A stretch of 64,000 nt of DNA from Rhizobium sp. 11515TR (GTDB lineage: Bacteria > Pseudomonadota > Alphaproteobacteria > Rhizobiales > Rhizobiaceae). This document shows, piece by piece, positions 18,904 to 28,492 of the stretch (the stretch's first letter is position 1; the number at the start of each line of letters is the position of its first letter). The notes below the pieces were generated by a model that was given only the letters and a program-made list of their open reading frames with translations, searched no databases and had not been told where the DNA came from. The DNA is taken from assembly GCF_002277895.1 (NCBI RefSeq), contig NZ_CP022999.1, forward strand, positions 372,001 through 436,000, read 5' to 3'. The position numbers and the translations under genes are program-made.

Positions 18904-19623
18904 ATGCACTCCCTCGTCGAGAAAATTATTGCCGCTCATGGTGGCCTGGAAACCTGGCAGAAGTACACGCGTCTCACAGCCCATCTCAAGCAAGGTGGCG
19001 TTTTGTGGCCGCTCAAGGGGCATTCCGGCCAGCTTGACGTAACCAACGTCTCGGTCGGCCTCGGCGAGGAGTGGGCTTCCCACGACCCCTTCAGCGCCGA
19101 AGGAAAAGTGACGCGGTTCGAGCCTGATCTGGTCCAGATCAAGGATGCACATGGGAAGGTCCTCGAAGAGCTCAAGCATCCCCGCACGTCGTTCACCGGC
19201 CACACGCTGGAAACTCCTTGGTCCGACCTACAACTTGCCTATTTCGCAGGCATCGCAATGTGGACTTACTTCAACATGCCGTTCCTGCTGGCAGCGCCCG
19301 GGGTCGAAAGTGAGGATGTCGGCGAGTGGACGGAAAGCGGAGAGACGTGGCAGCGTTTGAAGGTCACGTTCCCCGCCAATATCGCAACGCACAGCACCGT
19401 CCAGACGCTCTACGTGGACGACAGCGGTCTCCTCAAGCGGCACGACTACGACGTTGAGATTGCGGGAAACACTCCGGGTGCCCACTACATCGGCGGCTAC
19501 AAGGAAGTTCAGGGACTGATGTTCCCGACCGAACGGCGCATTTTCCCCAGACAGCCTGACGGCAAGTCAATGCCGGAACCGCTCGTAGTATCAATCGATC
19601 TTTCGGACATACATCTTTCGTGA
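18904..19623 (+). CDS. Conserved hypothetical protein, operon partner of the hydrolase
   Basis: A 239-residue protein with no signal peptide or membrane segment. It starts MHSLVEKIIAAHGGLETWQK, a pattern seen at the start of LolA/LppX-like beta-rich proteins that bind lipophilic ligands, and has alternating beta-strand-like segments throughout (TFPANIATHSTVQTLYVDD). I cannot name a function. GGAGA lies 8 bases before the ATG. Its position 24 bases after the hydrolase suggests they act on the same compound. Confidence 0.7.
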   Translation: MHSLVEKIIAAHGGLETWQKYTRLTAHLKQGGVLWPLKGHSGQLDVTNVSVGLGEEWASHDPFSAEGKVTRFEPDLVQIKDAHGKVLEELKHPRTSFTGHTLETPWSDLQLAYFAGIAMWTYFNMPFLLAAPGVESEDVGEWTESGETWQRLKVTFPANIATHSTVQTLYVDDSGLLKRHDYDVEIAGNTPGAHYIGGYKEVQGLMFPTERRIFPRQPDGKSMPEPLVVSIDLSDIHLS

Positions 19624-19628
19624 GGTAG

Positions 19629-19685
19629 CGGGCGCGCGGGCAACCACCCGCGCCCTATAACGCTAGCGGGGCTCGTTGCCCCGCT
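19629..19685 (+). terminator. Paired GC-rich hairpins after the hydrolase operon
   Basis: Two hairpins follow the stop at 19623. The first pairs 19630-19640 with 19647-19655 (9 bp with a 2-base bulge, loop CAACCA). The second pairs 19665-19672 with 19678-19685 (8 bp perfect, loop TCGTT). Neither has a long T run, so termination is likely but may not be purely intrinsic. Confidence 0.5.
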
Positions 19686-19748
19686 TCCAAGACCGGAATT
19701 GCTTGAAATCCCACCGAAACAGACCTGAAACATAGACTGGCCGCGTTC

Positions 19749-20225
19749 ATGAAAGAGTTCACGAGAAACGTGTTGCCGCACGTTCCAGCCTTTCGAAGGT
19801 TCGCAAGCGGGCATGCGGCGGACATTGGGTCGGCCGATGCACTGGTGATGATTGCATTGAAAAAACTGAAAGCACGATGGATGTTCCTCGGCTTCGGCGA
19901 CCTCAGGATCGAAGGCTACGGTCTGATCCATAGTCTTGCGGAAAGCGATGTCGCGATCATCGACGAAGTCGAGAGCCAACAGATGCCGGAGAATGATACC
20001 GGGATCGCGTGCACCCTGAGAAGATTGACCGCACTCGACCGAAGCATGATCCTGCTCACTTCAGTCGAACAGCTGACTTTCCAGGAAGTCGGGAGCGCCT
20101 TGGGCATACCCCACAGCTTCGTAATCAACGAACTCCCTCTCGCGAGAGAGCGACTGAGGGAGTTCGTCGAGACTCCACTACGGGCGAGCGCACACAAGGG
20201 CACACATCTCAGGAGCATCAAGTAA
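19749..20225 (+). CDS. Short ECF-type RNA polymerase sigma factor
   Basis: A 158-residue protein whose C-terminal part has the sigma region 4 pattern: LTALDRSMILLTSVEQLTFQEVGSALGIP, then a recognition-helix-like segment and LARERLREF. The N-terminal part is a reduced region 2 (ADALVMIALKKLKARW). It is shorter than most ECF sigmas (about 170-200). The next gene starts one base after its stop and looks like a membrane anti-sigma factor, which supports the call. It probably directs its own promoter and possibly neighbouring redox genes; no ECF-type promoter was verified. Confidence 0.7.
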   Translation: MKEFTRNVLPHVPAFRRFASGHAADIGSADALVMIALKKLKARWMFLGFGDLRIEGYGLIHSLAESDVAIIDEVESQQMPENDTGIACTLRRLTALDRSMILLTSVEQLTFQEVGSALGIPHSFVINELPLARERLREFVETPLRASAHKGTHLRSIK

Positions 20226-20226
20226 T

Positions 20227-20574
20227 ATGCCAACCATCACTGAAATCGAAATCCAGCTGTACATCGACCACTCCCTTCCCGAGGAGCGCAATCGCGCTGT
20301 GAAACAATACCTGTACGATGACCTGACAGCTGCGCAACGGATCGGGGCTTACGAGCGCCACGCCGACGCACTTAGGAGAGCGCTCTCTCCTGTCGCAGAA
20401 ATGCCACTTCCTTCGATCTTTGAGCCAAGCGCGCTCGAGACGGAGTTGTCGCTGTCGCCTTTAAGGCGTCTCAACTCGATCGCTGGCGCAATCCTCACAG
20501 CCGTCATCGCCTACGTTGGATGGGGATGGTGGCGAGTGCTCGAAGAGCACATAGCCCATTTTCTAGTACGTTAG
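20227..20574 (+). CDS. Putative membrane anti-sigma factor
   Basis: A 115-residue protein with an acidic N-terminal segment (EIQLYIDHSLPEERNRAVKQY), as in ChrR/RsiW-type anti-sigma domains, and one transmembrane helix near residues 83-100 (IAGAILTAVIAYVGWGWW). The zinc-binding HxxxCxxC motif of the classical family is not present. Its start is one base after the sigma-factor stop, implying coupled translation. The role is inferred mainly from that pairing. Confidence 0.6.
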   Translation: MPTITEIEIQLYIDHSLPEERNRAVKQYLYDDLTAAQRIGAYERHADALRRALSPVAEMPLPSIFEPSALETELSLSPLRRLNSIAGAILTAVIAYVGWGWWRVLEEHIAHFLVR

Positions 20575-20706
20575 CATAGGGAGCGTACGACGTCCCGTTT
20601 TGCCTGCTCCATCGGGGCCGGGTTTCGTCTCTCGCTATGAAATACGTGATGTCGTGGATAAACGCGTTTCCTCTAATGGCCCTTACTGTGCCTGCGCGTG
20701 CTTCCG

Positions 20707-22392
20707 TCAACCCGTGACGTCGAGAAACTTCAGCGCCTGATGTATCTGGCTGACGACCGCGGCCCCCTCGCCCACGGCTGCGGCAACTCTTTTGGTCGAG
20801 CCGGCGCGTACGTCCCCGATTGCGAAGATGTTGGGTATGCTCGTCTCCAGGGCGAACGATTGCCGCCCGAGGGAAGACGAGACATCTTCATCGAACCCCC
20901 TGCCTGTAAGTACAAAACCGTTGTTGTCCATGTCAATTTTTCCGCCAGTCCAACTTGTGTTGGGGTCGGCTCCGGCAAACAGGAAGAGGTGGCCAAAATC
21001 ACAGGCCCTCGTCTGCGTCGATTTCTTATGCTGCAGGATGCCTGAGACATTTGGCCCATTGTCCCTGCTGACGGAGACTAGTTCGTAGCCGAGATGTATT
21101 TCGACGTTAGGCAACGCCGCAATCCGTTCGATGAGATATGACGACATCGTCTCGGAGAGGTCGCGGCGAACGATCATGTGCAGCCGCTTGACGCGTGGCG
21201 CGAGGAAGACGACCGCCTGGCCGGCTGAATTTCCACCTCCGATAAGGGCAACGTCCGAGTTCTCGCAAAGCTTGGCCTCTAGGGCGGAGGCCCAGTACGA
21301 AACAGTGGTATCCTGTATCTTCTGCAAGCCGTCGATCTCGGGCGTGCGATACCGCGCACCGGATGCAATCACGAGCGACTTTGCACGAATTGACTGCCCA
21401 TCTTCGAGTTTCAGCGATATGGGTGCTGACCGTGCACGAGATATTTCGGGGGCCGTCAGTTCCCTGACCTTCAGCGGCAACGCAACCTCTACTCCGAATT
21501 TGAGCGCTTGGCTGAAGGCCCGCCCCGCAAGTGCAGCTCCGGAAATTCCAGTCGGAAAGCCGAGGTAATTCTCGATACGGGATGAACTTCCCGCCTGTCC
21601 GCCGATCGCGCGTTGGTCGATGACAATCGACCGCAGACCTTCTGAGGCCGCATAGACCGAGGTTGCCAGACCTGCCGGCCCTGCTCCCACGATCGCTACG
21701 TCATACAAGATCTCCGGATCGAGCTCAGGAGTGATGCCGAGGCATGCCGCCGCCTCCCCTTCCGTCGGGTTTCTCAGCACCGTGCCGCTTGGGCAAATCA
21801 TCAGCGGCAGTTCGCTCTGCGATATGCCGAGTCGCTCGACGAGAACCAGCCCTTCCTCGTTCGACGCGGCATCGAGGACCGTGTGGGGGTATCCGTTGCT
21901 GGCGAGAAAGCGCTGAAGGCGCAGTAGGGACGGATCACTCGATGTCCCGACCAGGATGGAGCCGCCCAGACCAGTATCAAGATAGGCGACGCGACGAAGT
22001 ATGTAGGCGCGCATAACAGTCTCGCCGACTTCCGCGGACCCGATGATGAGTGCTCGCAAATGTGCCGCATCAAATGGAATGGCCACACAGCCATCTGGAC
22101 CGGCCCTGAGGCCCGCCAATGAGGGACGGCCCGATAGCTGGTTGATTTCGCCCGAGAACTGACCGGCCTTATGAGTAGCGGCATCCTGATCCCCGCGAAA
22201 GCCATCGTGCCGAAACGCATCGATCCGCCCTTCGAGAACCAGAAAGGCCGGCGCGTTCCGCTCGCCAACAGGAAATATCTCTTGGCCAGGATTGAATGAA
22301 AGCGGCCCCTCACTGGCGAATCTGCGGGCTGTCTCTACCTGCAAAGGAGTGAGCGTCGGAAATCTCTGATAGTCGCGGGAACCGTTATCCAT
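20707..22392 (-). CDS. Cyclic-nucleotide-binding domain fused to a thioredoxin-reductase-like flavoprotein
   Basis: A 561-residue fusion. Residues 1-130 form a cNMP-binding (Crp-like) beta-barrel. About 140-220 resembles a glutaredoxin/thioredoxin-fold linker domain (SILVGTSSDPSLLRLQRFL) with no CxxC. Residues 230-555 form a thioredoxin-reductase-type FAD/NADPH domain (VAIVGAGPAGLATSVYAASE, IGGQAGSSSRIENYLGFP, VALIGGGNSAGQAVVFL, FAIGDVRAGSTKRV). The redox CxxC of thioredoxin reductase (CATC) is missing, so dithiol reduction by the usual route is unlikely. Such fusions are common in rhizobia and actinobacteria; their substrate is not established to my knowledge. Confidence 0.85.
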   Translation of the reverse strand: MDNGSRDYQRFPTLTPLQVETARRFASEGPLSFNPGQEIFPVGERNAPAFLVLEGRIDAFRHDGFRGDQDAATHKAGQFSGEINQLSGRPSLAGLRAGPDGCVAIPFDAAHLRALIIGSAEVGETVMRAYILRRVAYLDTGLGGSILVGTSSDPSLLRLQRFLASNGYPHTVLDAASNEEGLVLVERLGISQSELPLMICPSGTVLRNPTEGEAAACLGITPELDPEILYDVAIVGAGPAGLATSVYAASEGLRSIVIDQRAIGGQAGSSSRIENYLGFPTGISGAALAGRAFSQALKFGVEVALPLKVRELTAPEISRARSAPISLKLEDGQSIRAKSLVIASGARYRTPEIDGLQKIQDTTVSYWASALEAKLCENSDVALIGGGNSAGQAVVFLAPRVKRLHMIVRRDLSETMSSYLIERIAALPNVEIHLGYELVSVSRDNGPNVSGILQHKKSTQTRACDFGHLFLFAGADPNTSWTGGKIDMDNNGFVLTGRGFDEDVSSSLGRQSFALETSIPNIFAIGDVRAGSTKRVAAAVGEGAAVVSQIHQALKFLDVTG

Positions 22393-22496
22393 GGTCCATT
22401 CCTTCTGTCCACGAGCAGTGAGGCCGCGGACAACCTGTCAGGCCTTCGAAAACGCTCGACCAATATTTGAAGCTCGGACGGCGGCCTAGCTCTCGG

Positions 22497-22682
22497 TCAT
22501 TCCATCTTGCCGGACGCCGGAGGATCGCTCGCCGGGAAACTTTCCTCGAGTGCTTCCTCGAGAAGTGCGTCCGCGGGAGAAGCTGGTGCGTCTCCTACTT
22601 CGAGGATGATGTCCGACAGCTCCGGCAGAGTTTCGATACCGTCCCGAACAGGTTCTTTGCTGACCTCAAGCTTCTTGTTCAT
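22497..22682 (-). CDS. Small acidic protein with ESFPASDPP motif
   Basis: A 61-residue acidic protein ending LLEEALEESFPASDPPASGKME. The ESFPASDPPS tail marks a small protein family widespread in Rhizobiales and other alphaproteobacteria, of unknown function. It is complete and lies between the flavoprotein fusion and the RND pump. Confidence 0.7.
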   Translation of the reverse strand: MNKKLEVSKEPVRDGIETLPELSDIILEVGDAPASPADALLEEALEESFPASDPPASGKME

Positions 22683-22870
22683 CGATCCCGAGCTCCTTTC
22701 GTATCAAAGGTTTCCTAGCGATCATTCCGACGTCGATATTGGACGATCGGGTTCCCTCGGGGAGGACCGATCTTACAATCGTTTTTTGCTCGCCTCCGGC
22801 ACTCCTTTCGAGCGTGCAGCATCGGCGTTGGCCTGTGACGCGCTTTTCCGCAACACCACAGGGGGCTTTG

Positions 22871-24058
22871 ATGAAGTACCGCTCTATTCCATTTTCACTT
22901 TGGCTCCTCGCCTGTAGCGTCGCTTTGACTTCGGTCGGAGTTGCTCAGGAAACAGGTACTGCGCCGACGGTCGTCGTGGCCAAGCCAGTGCTGCGCGATG
23001 TCGTAGACCGCGATGAATTCATCGGCCGTTTTCAGGCGGCCGAAGAAGTCCAAATCCGGGCGCGCGTAGGCGGATACTTGCAGGCGATCAACTTCAAGGA
23101 CGGTCAACTCGTCAAGGAGGGAGATCAGCTCTTCGAGATAGACCAGCGTCCTTTCTTGACTGCGCTTAATCAAGCGCGCGCAAACCTCGCCGTTGCCAAT
23201 GCAGGCCTTACCTATGCGCAAGCTGAATTCGATCGCGTCAATTCGCTGGTGAAGTCCGGAAGCCAGACGATATCTACTCTGGACGACCGCCGGCGTGCGC
23301 TGGACTCGGCTCTAGCGAGTGTGCAGGGTGCGCAGGCGGCATTCGACCGCGCGAACCTTGATCTAACATACAGCCGGATCACAGCACCCCTCGGTGGCCG
23401 GATCGATCGCCATCAGATCTCGGTGGGCAATCTCGTGCAAGCCGACGAGACGCTACTGACTTCCATCGTCATGCTGGATCCGATCGACTTCTATTTCGAC
23501 ATCGATGAGCGCAGGCTGCTGAACTACGCCGAAACGGCACGCAAAAACGGCGAAGCCCTGCAGAGCGGCGGCGGACTCAAGGTCTCCGTCACCCTCGGTG
23601 ATCGCAACCGCACCAAATTCCAAGGAACCCTGGATTTCGCAGAAAACCGCGTCGACCCCCAGACAGGCACGCTTCGCGCTCGCGCGCGGTTCGCAAATCC
23701 GGATTTCGCGTTGCAGCCGGGGCTATTCGGCAGGGTCGAGCTTGAGGGATCGAATTCCTATGAGGCTATTCTCATCCCTGACGAGGCTATCAGCTCGGAC
23801 CAGGATGAGCGGGTCGTTTTTGTTGTCGGGAAAGACAATACGGTCAGTACGAAGGCCATCCGGCCCGGCCCGCGAATATTCGGTTACCGTGTTGTCCGCA
23901 GCGGCCTTGACGGAAGCGAGTCCATCGTTGTGAGAGGCGTGGTGCGTGTGCACCCCGGCATGAAGGTCGATCCCAAGGAAACAACGCTGCCCCCGGAAAA
24001 CAAGGACCCAGTCGGCTCCGCACCGGAAGCCGCTCGGGCAACGGAGGTCGGCCAATGA
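22871..24058 (+). CDS. RND efflux periplasmic adaptor subunit
   Basis: A 395-residue membrane-fusion protein started at the ATG at 22871; the longer frame has no signal sequence. The N-terminus (MKYRSIPFSLWLLACSVALT) is a signal peptide, possibly lipoprotein-type at Cys15. It has the lipoyl/barrel-sandwich motif (GRFQAAEEVQIRARVGGYLQ), a helical hairpin (NQARANLAVANAGLTYAQAEF) and the beta-barrel domain (LDPIDFYFDIDERRLL), as in MexE/AcrA. It bridges the pump to an outer-membrane channel, which is not encoded here. The stop overlaps the permease start (ATGA). Confidence 0.92.
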   Translation: MKYRSIPFSLWLLACSVALTSVGVAQETGTAPTVVVAKPVLRDVVDRDEFIGRFQAAEEVQIRARVGGYLQAINFKDGQLVKEGDQLFEIDQRPFLTALNQARANLAVANAGLTYAQAEFDRVNSLVKSGSQTISTLDDRRRALDSALASVQGAQAAFDRANLDLTYSRITAPLGGRIDRHQISVGNLVQADETLLTSIVMLDPIDFYFDIDERRLLNYAETARKNGEALQSGGGLKVSVTLGDRNRTKFQGTLDFAENRVDPQTGTLRARARFANPDFALQPGLFGRVELEGSNSYEAILIPDEAISSDQDERVVFVVGKDNTVSTKAIRPGPRIFGYRVVRSGLDGSESIVVRGVVRVHPGMKVDPKETTLPPENKDPVGSAPEAARATEVGQ

Positions 24059-27000
24059 GATTCGCTCACTTCTTCATTTCCCGTCCGATTTTCGCCTGCG
24101 TGATATCGCTTGTCCTGATGATCGTCGGAACGATCGCCTACTTCGAACTTCCCGTCTCCCAGTATCCAGAGATCGCACCTCCCACCATCGTCGTCAGGAC
24201 CTCCTACCCCGGGGCCGACTCGCAGACGATCGCCGACACCGTTTCGACGCCGATCGAGCAAGAAGTGAACGGCGTCGAGGACATGCTTTATATGTCGTCC
24301 TATTCGAGTGCGGACGGAGCAATGACGCTTACGATCACGTTCGCCCTGGGAACCGACCTCGACAAGGCGCAGGTCCTTGTGCAGAACCGCGTAGCCGTCG
24401 CCCTTCCTCGACTGCCCCAGGAAGTGCAGCGCCTCGGCGTCACCACCACGAAAAGCTCACCCGACCTCCTCATGGTCGTGCATCTGCTCTCGCCGAATGG
24501 TCGCTATGACCAGCTCTATACGTCCAATTACGCGCGAAACCGCGTCAGGGATGTGCTCGTCCGCCTGCAGGGCGTGGGCGATATCCAGATCTTCGGCGAA
24601 CGGCAATATTCCATGCGGATCTGGCTCGACCCGGAGAAGCTGTCTTCATATGGAATGACAGCAACCGATGTCGTGAACGCTCTGCGCGATCAGAACGTCC
24701 AGGTTTCCGGCGGCTCCATCGGGGCTCCACCCACAGCAAGGGAGAACCCGTTCCAATATACCGTGCGCACGGACGGTCGATTCCAGGATGCCCGGCAGTT
24801 CCGCTACGTCATCGTGAAGTCAAGGCCTGACGGCAGGCTCGTCAAACTCGAAGACGTTGCCAGGGTCGAGCTCGGCGCGCGGGACTACGTAACGAACTCC
24901 TACGTGAACAACCAGCCCGCGGTCGGCATGGGCATTTTCGCGCGGCCCGGTACGAACGCACTGCAGACAGCTGCGCAGATCAAATCGATCATGAAAGACC
25001 TCTCCGGCCAGTTTCCGCCCGGTCTGGAGTATCGGATCATCTACGACACCACGGCTTTCGTGTCGGATTCGATCAACGAGGTCTACAGGACGATCGGCGA
25101 AGCGATCGTGCTCGTCGCCATCGTCGTTCTCATATTCCTGCAGTCGTGGAGGACCGCGATCGTGCCGATCGTCGCGATCCCGGTTTCGCTTGTCGGTACT
25201 TTCGCCTTCCTTGCGGCATTCGGCATGTCCCTGAACATGCTCACTCTCTTCGGTCTGGTGCTCGCAATCGGTATCGTAGTGGACGACGCGATCGTCGTAG
25301 TGGAGAACGTCGAGCGCAATCTCGCGAACGGTATGTCGCCCCGTCGGGCAGCGCACGTGACAATGGATGAAGTGGGCACGGCGGTCATCGCTATCTCGCT
25401 CGTTCTTATCGCCGTATTCGTGCCGACAGCTTTTATCCCGGGAATCTCCGGTCAGTTCTACAGACAATTCGCGGTGACGATTTCAATCGCGACCGCGATT
25501 TCGGCGCTGAACTCGCTGACCCTGTCTCCGGCCATTGCCGCGATCGTCCTGCGCGCTCACGGTCACTCGGAGACGAAGACGAACCTTCCGGCGAGACTGG
25601 GGAAATGGTGTGCCGAGATATTCAATCACTGCTTCAACAAACTCAGCTCCGGCTACTCCGCAATCGTCCGAAGCATCGTCAGCTCGAAAACCGGTCTAAG
25701 CTGCGCAGTTGCCGTCTTTGTCGCCCTCCTCGGAGCAACCTGGTTCCTCAACACTAAGGTGCCGAGCGGCTTTATTCCGATCATGGACCAGGGTTATGCG
25801 ATCGTGGTCGTCCAGCTTCCGGAAGGCGCATCCCTCGACCGCACCGATGCGGTGATCAAGAAGGCCGGAAATATCGCTAAGGACACACCTGGTGTCGCCA
25901 ATGCGGTGCAATTCGCAGGTTTCAGCGGTGCAACCTTCACTAACGCGTCAAACGCCGGCGTGATTTTCACGCCGTTCAAGCCGTTCGAAGAGCGGCTGGC
26001 GACCGGGGACACGTCCGAAAAGATCATCCGGGCGCTTTATAAAAACCTGCAGAGCGTCGATGAGGCCTTCATTATTGCCATCCCCCCTCCACCGGTTCAG
26101 GGCATCGGCAATTCGGGCGGCTTCAAGATGCAAATTATGGATCAGGACAGCTCGAACATGACCCGCATCCTCGGCCTGGCTCGGCAGATGATGGTCAAAG
26201 CGAACCAGACGCCGGGCCTCACCGGGGTCTTCACTACCTTCTCGGAATCGAGCCCGGAGTATTTTCTAGATATCGACAGAGACAAAGCCCAGTATCTGAA
26301 CGTTCCGATCCCCAATATCTTCGACGCCCTATCCAGCAATCTGGGTGTCGCTTACGTCAACGATTTCAACGCATTCGGAAGAGTCTATCAGGTCCGCGCC
26401 CAGGCCGATAAACAGTTCCGCCTCGAACGTGACGACATGCTCGATCTCAAGGTCAAATCCGCGGCCGGAGCCCTTGTTCCGTTGGGAACGCTTGCGGACA
26501 TCAGGGAGACAAGCGGACCAACGCTCGTCCAGCGCTACAACATGTATGTCTCAGTCCCTCTCCAGGGCAACGCTGCTCCGGGCGTCTCCACCGGCGAGGC
26601 GATCGCAAAAATGCAGCAGCTTGCCGCAAAGACGCTACCACCGGGTACGACGTACGAGTGGACCGAACTGTCTTACCAGGAAACCCACGCTGGGGGCAGC
26701 GCTGTCTACATCTTCGCGCTGTCAGTAGTCTTCGTGTTTCTCGCACTGTCCGCACAGTACGAGAGCTGGATCCTGCCGGCGGCAATCATCCTCATCGTTC
26801 CGCTGGCGGTGTTGGGTGCGCTCTTCGGGGTCTATCTGAGGGGAATGGACAACAACATTCTCACGCAGATCGGCTTCGTGGTTCTGATCGGCCTAGCGGC
26901 GAAGAACGCCATTCTGATCGTGGAATTCGCGCGCCAGGCACAGGACGCGGGAAAGACTGCAGTGGAAGCAGCTATCGAAGCCTGCCATCTACGTCTGCGC

Positions 27001-27240
27001 CCAATCCTCATGACGGCACTCGCATTTATCTTCGGCGTTTTGCCACTCGCGATCGCCGAGGGGCCGGGAGCCGAAATGCGGCGCTCGCTTGGCACCGCCG
27101 TGTTCAGCGGCATGATCGGAGTCACGCTATTCGGCCTGTTCCTGACTCCGGTGTTTTACGTGCTGCTGCGGTCACGATATATGCCGAGGAAGCACGTCGA
27201 GGACGAGTGGGTGCCGGAGACAAAGCAGGCGGCTGAGTAA
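24055..27240 (+). CDS. RND multidrug efflux permease (AcrB/MexF family)
   Basis: A 1061-residue HAE1-type RND transporter, the usual full length. It starts MRFAHFFISRPIFACVISLV and has two six-helix membrane repeats, each followed by a large periplasmic porter loop. GLVLAIGIVVDDAIVVVENV contains the TM4 Asp pair of the proton relay. It exports drugs, dyes or organic solvents by proton antiport. It is co-translated with the adaptor at 22871 and probably uses an outer-membrane factor encoded elsewhere. Confidence 0.93.
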   Translation: MRFAHFFISRPIFACVISLVLMIVGTIAYFELPVSQYPEIAPPTIVVRTSYPGADSQTIADTVSTPIEQEVNGVEDMLYMSSYSSADGAMTLTITFALGTDLDKAQVLVQNRVAVALPRLPQEVQRLGVTTTKSSPDLLMVVHLLSPNGRYDQLYTSNYARNRVRDVLVRLQGVGDIQIFGERQYSMRIWLDPEKLSSYGMTATDVVNALRDQNVQVSGGSIGAPPTARENPFQYTVRTDGRFQDARQFRYVIVKSRPDGRLVKLEDVARVELGARDYVTNSYVNNQPAVGMGIFARPGTNALQTAAQIKSIMKDLSGQFPPGLEYRIIYDTTAFVSDSINEVYRTIGEAIVLVAIVVLIFLQSWRTAIVPIVAIPVSLVGTFAFLAAFGMSLNMLTLFGLVLAIGIVVDDAIVVVENVERNLANGMSPRRAAHVTMDEVGTAVIAISLVLIAVFVPTAFIPGISGQFYRQFAVTISIATAISALNSLTLSPAIAAIVLRAHGHSETKTNLPARLGKWCAEIFNHCFNKLSSGYSAIVRSIVSSKTGLSCAVAVFVALLGATWFLNTKVPSGFIPIMDQGYAIVVVQLPEGASLDRTDAVIKKAGNIAKDTPGVANAVQFAGFSGATFTNASNAGVIFTPFKPFEERLATGDTSEKIIRALYKNLQSVDEAFIIAIPPPPVQGIGNSGGFKMQIMDQDSSNMTRILGLARQMMVKANQTPGLTGVFTTFSESSPEYFLDIDRDKAQYLNVPIPNIFDALSSNLGVAYVNDFNAFGRVYQVRAQADKQFRLERDDMLDLKVKSAAGALVPLGTLADIRETSGPTLVQRYNMYVSVPLQGNAAPGVSTGEAIAKMQQLAAKTLPPGTTYEWTELSYQETHAGGSAVYIFALSVVFVFLALSAQYESWILPAAIILIVPLAVLGALFGVYLRGMDNNILTQIGFVVLIGLAAKNAILIVEFARQAQDAGKTAVEAAIEACHLRLRPILMTALAFIFGVLPLAIAEGPGAEMRRSLGTAVFSGMIGVTLFGLFLTPVFYVLLRSRYMPRKHVEDEWVPETKQAAE

Positions 27241-27280
27241 CCCTCTCCGATCGAAGCCGTCTCCAGCCGGCAGCCATCCG

Positions 27281-27302
27281 GTGGCAATCGCAATATTGCC
27301 AA
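27281..27302. promoter_or_regulatory. Short inverted repeat upstream of the GlxA-type regulator
   Basis: TGGCAAT and ATTGCCA flank a 6-base spacer about 100 bases before the regulator start. It may be an autoregulatory operator; the evidence is only the symmetry. Confidence 0.25.
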
Positions 27303-27399
27303 TCCATATAGACAAGGTCTGCCGGCGTCTCCGATAGGGAGTAACGTCGGCAGTGCCGCATTCAGCGCCGCACTGAAAACAGCAGGAGTAATCAGGACT

Positions 27400-28362
27400 A
27401 TGCGCAGCGTGGGTTTCATTCTCGAGGATGGTTTCCAGGTCATGGGACTGGCGGCGCTGTCAGCGTTCGAATTCGCAAACCAGGAACTGGGTGAAGAGGC
27501 CTATAAGTTGACGGTGATGTCTGAAAAGGGCGGAACGGTCAGGTCGTCCTTGAGCATCGGCATCCAGACCAAGAAGCTGGAAGAGTATCCCGATACATTG
27601 ATGGTCGTCGGCGAGCTGGTTCCGCGTGCGCCTTCACCGGCACTACGGCAATATATCGTCAACGCTGCCACGGAAAGCAGGCGTGTCGCGGGGGTTTGCA
27701 CAGGAGCCTTCCTCCTGGCGGAAGCGGGCCTGCTCGATGGCCGGCTCGCCACGACCCATTGGGCACACGCACGCAATCTGCAGCGGAAGTTCCCACAAGT
27801 TCATGTCGACGAAGATCGAATCTTCGTTCACGACGAGAACATCTGGACATCAGCCGGAATGAGTGCCGCCATTGACCTGACTTTGGCGCTCATCGAGGAT
27901 GACTACGGGGCGGCGCTTTCGAAGACGATTGCGCGCAAACTTGTCGTCTATCACAGGAGGCCAGGCGGGCAGTCCCAGTTCTCAGCTCTCCTCGAGCTCG
28001 AGCCACGCTCCGACCGCATCCGAAAAGCACTCATCTATGCCAAGGAGCATCTTCGAAATCCCTTGAGCGTCGAAGAGCTCGCGGATTCCGCCAATCTGAG
28101 CCCTCGCCAGTTCAGTCGGCTGTTCCGTGACGAAACGGGACATTCTCCGGCAAAAGCCGTTGAGCGACTCCGGCTCGAGGCAGCAAAGGCAATGCTCGAG
28201 GACGGAAGCCATCCCGTTGAAATCGTGGCACGCGACACAGGTTTCGCTGATCGGGATCGTATGCGCCGCGCGTTTCTTCGCTCATTCGGTCAGCCGCCTC
28301 AAGCCGTTCGTCGCACTCTTAAAATGATTGGAGGCGCTGGGCTGGAGAATGTGGAGAGCTGA
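27400..28362 (+). CDS. GlxA-type transcriptional regulator (DJ-1/PfpI plus AraC)
   Basis: A 320-residue regulator. Residues 1-190 form a DJ-1/PfpI-like domain, with the nucleophile-elbow Cys in VAGVCTGAFLLAEAGLLDG. Residues 215-315 carry the AraC-type double HTH (LSVEELADSANLSPRQFSRLF and IVARDTGFADRDRMRRAF). Relatives include FtrA/GlxA, which answer small metabolites or aldehydes. An SDR and an MFS transporter follow on the same strand, and an inverted repeat overlapping a TTGACA hexamer lies between, so local control of those genes is plausible. Confidence 0.88.
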   Translation: MRSVGFILEDGFQVMGLAALSAFEFANQELGEEAYKLTVMSEKGGTVRSSLSIGIQTKKLEEYPDTLMVVGELVPRAPSPALRQYIVNAATESRRVAGVCTGAFLLAEAGLLDGRLATTHWAHARNLQRKFPQVHVDEDRIFVHDENIWTSAGMSAAIDLTLALIEDDYGAALSKTIARKLVVYHRRPGGQSQFSALLELEPRSDRIRKALIYAKEHLRNPLSVEELADSANLSPRQFSRLFRDETGHSPAKAVERLRLEAAKAMLEDGSHPVEIVARDTGFADRDRMRRAFLRSFGQPPQAVRRTLKMIGGAGLENVES

Positions 28363-28369
28363 TGGCCAA

Positions 28370-28428
28370 ATAATGTCCTAAAATGCCGTTTCCTTGACAT
28401 TTGAGACGATCGCATTTTGGGACATGAT
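28370..28428. promoter_or_regulatory. Long inverted repeat around a -35-like hexamer
   Basis: Arms of 17 bases at 28370-28386 and 28412-28428 are inverted copies at 15 of 17 positions (core TGTCCTAAAATGC versus GCATTTTGGGACA). The 25-base spacer contains a consensus TTGACA at 28394-28399. No clear -10 box was found at 17 bases. A dimeric repressor or activator bound to both arms would control the SDR at 28493. Confidence 0.55.
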
Positions 28429-28492
28429 CCTCCAATCGAAACCGAGGCGATGCGCCTAGAAATACGCGCGTCTCAACGAATAGGAGCGATCC

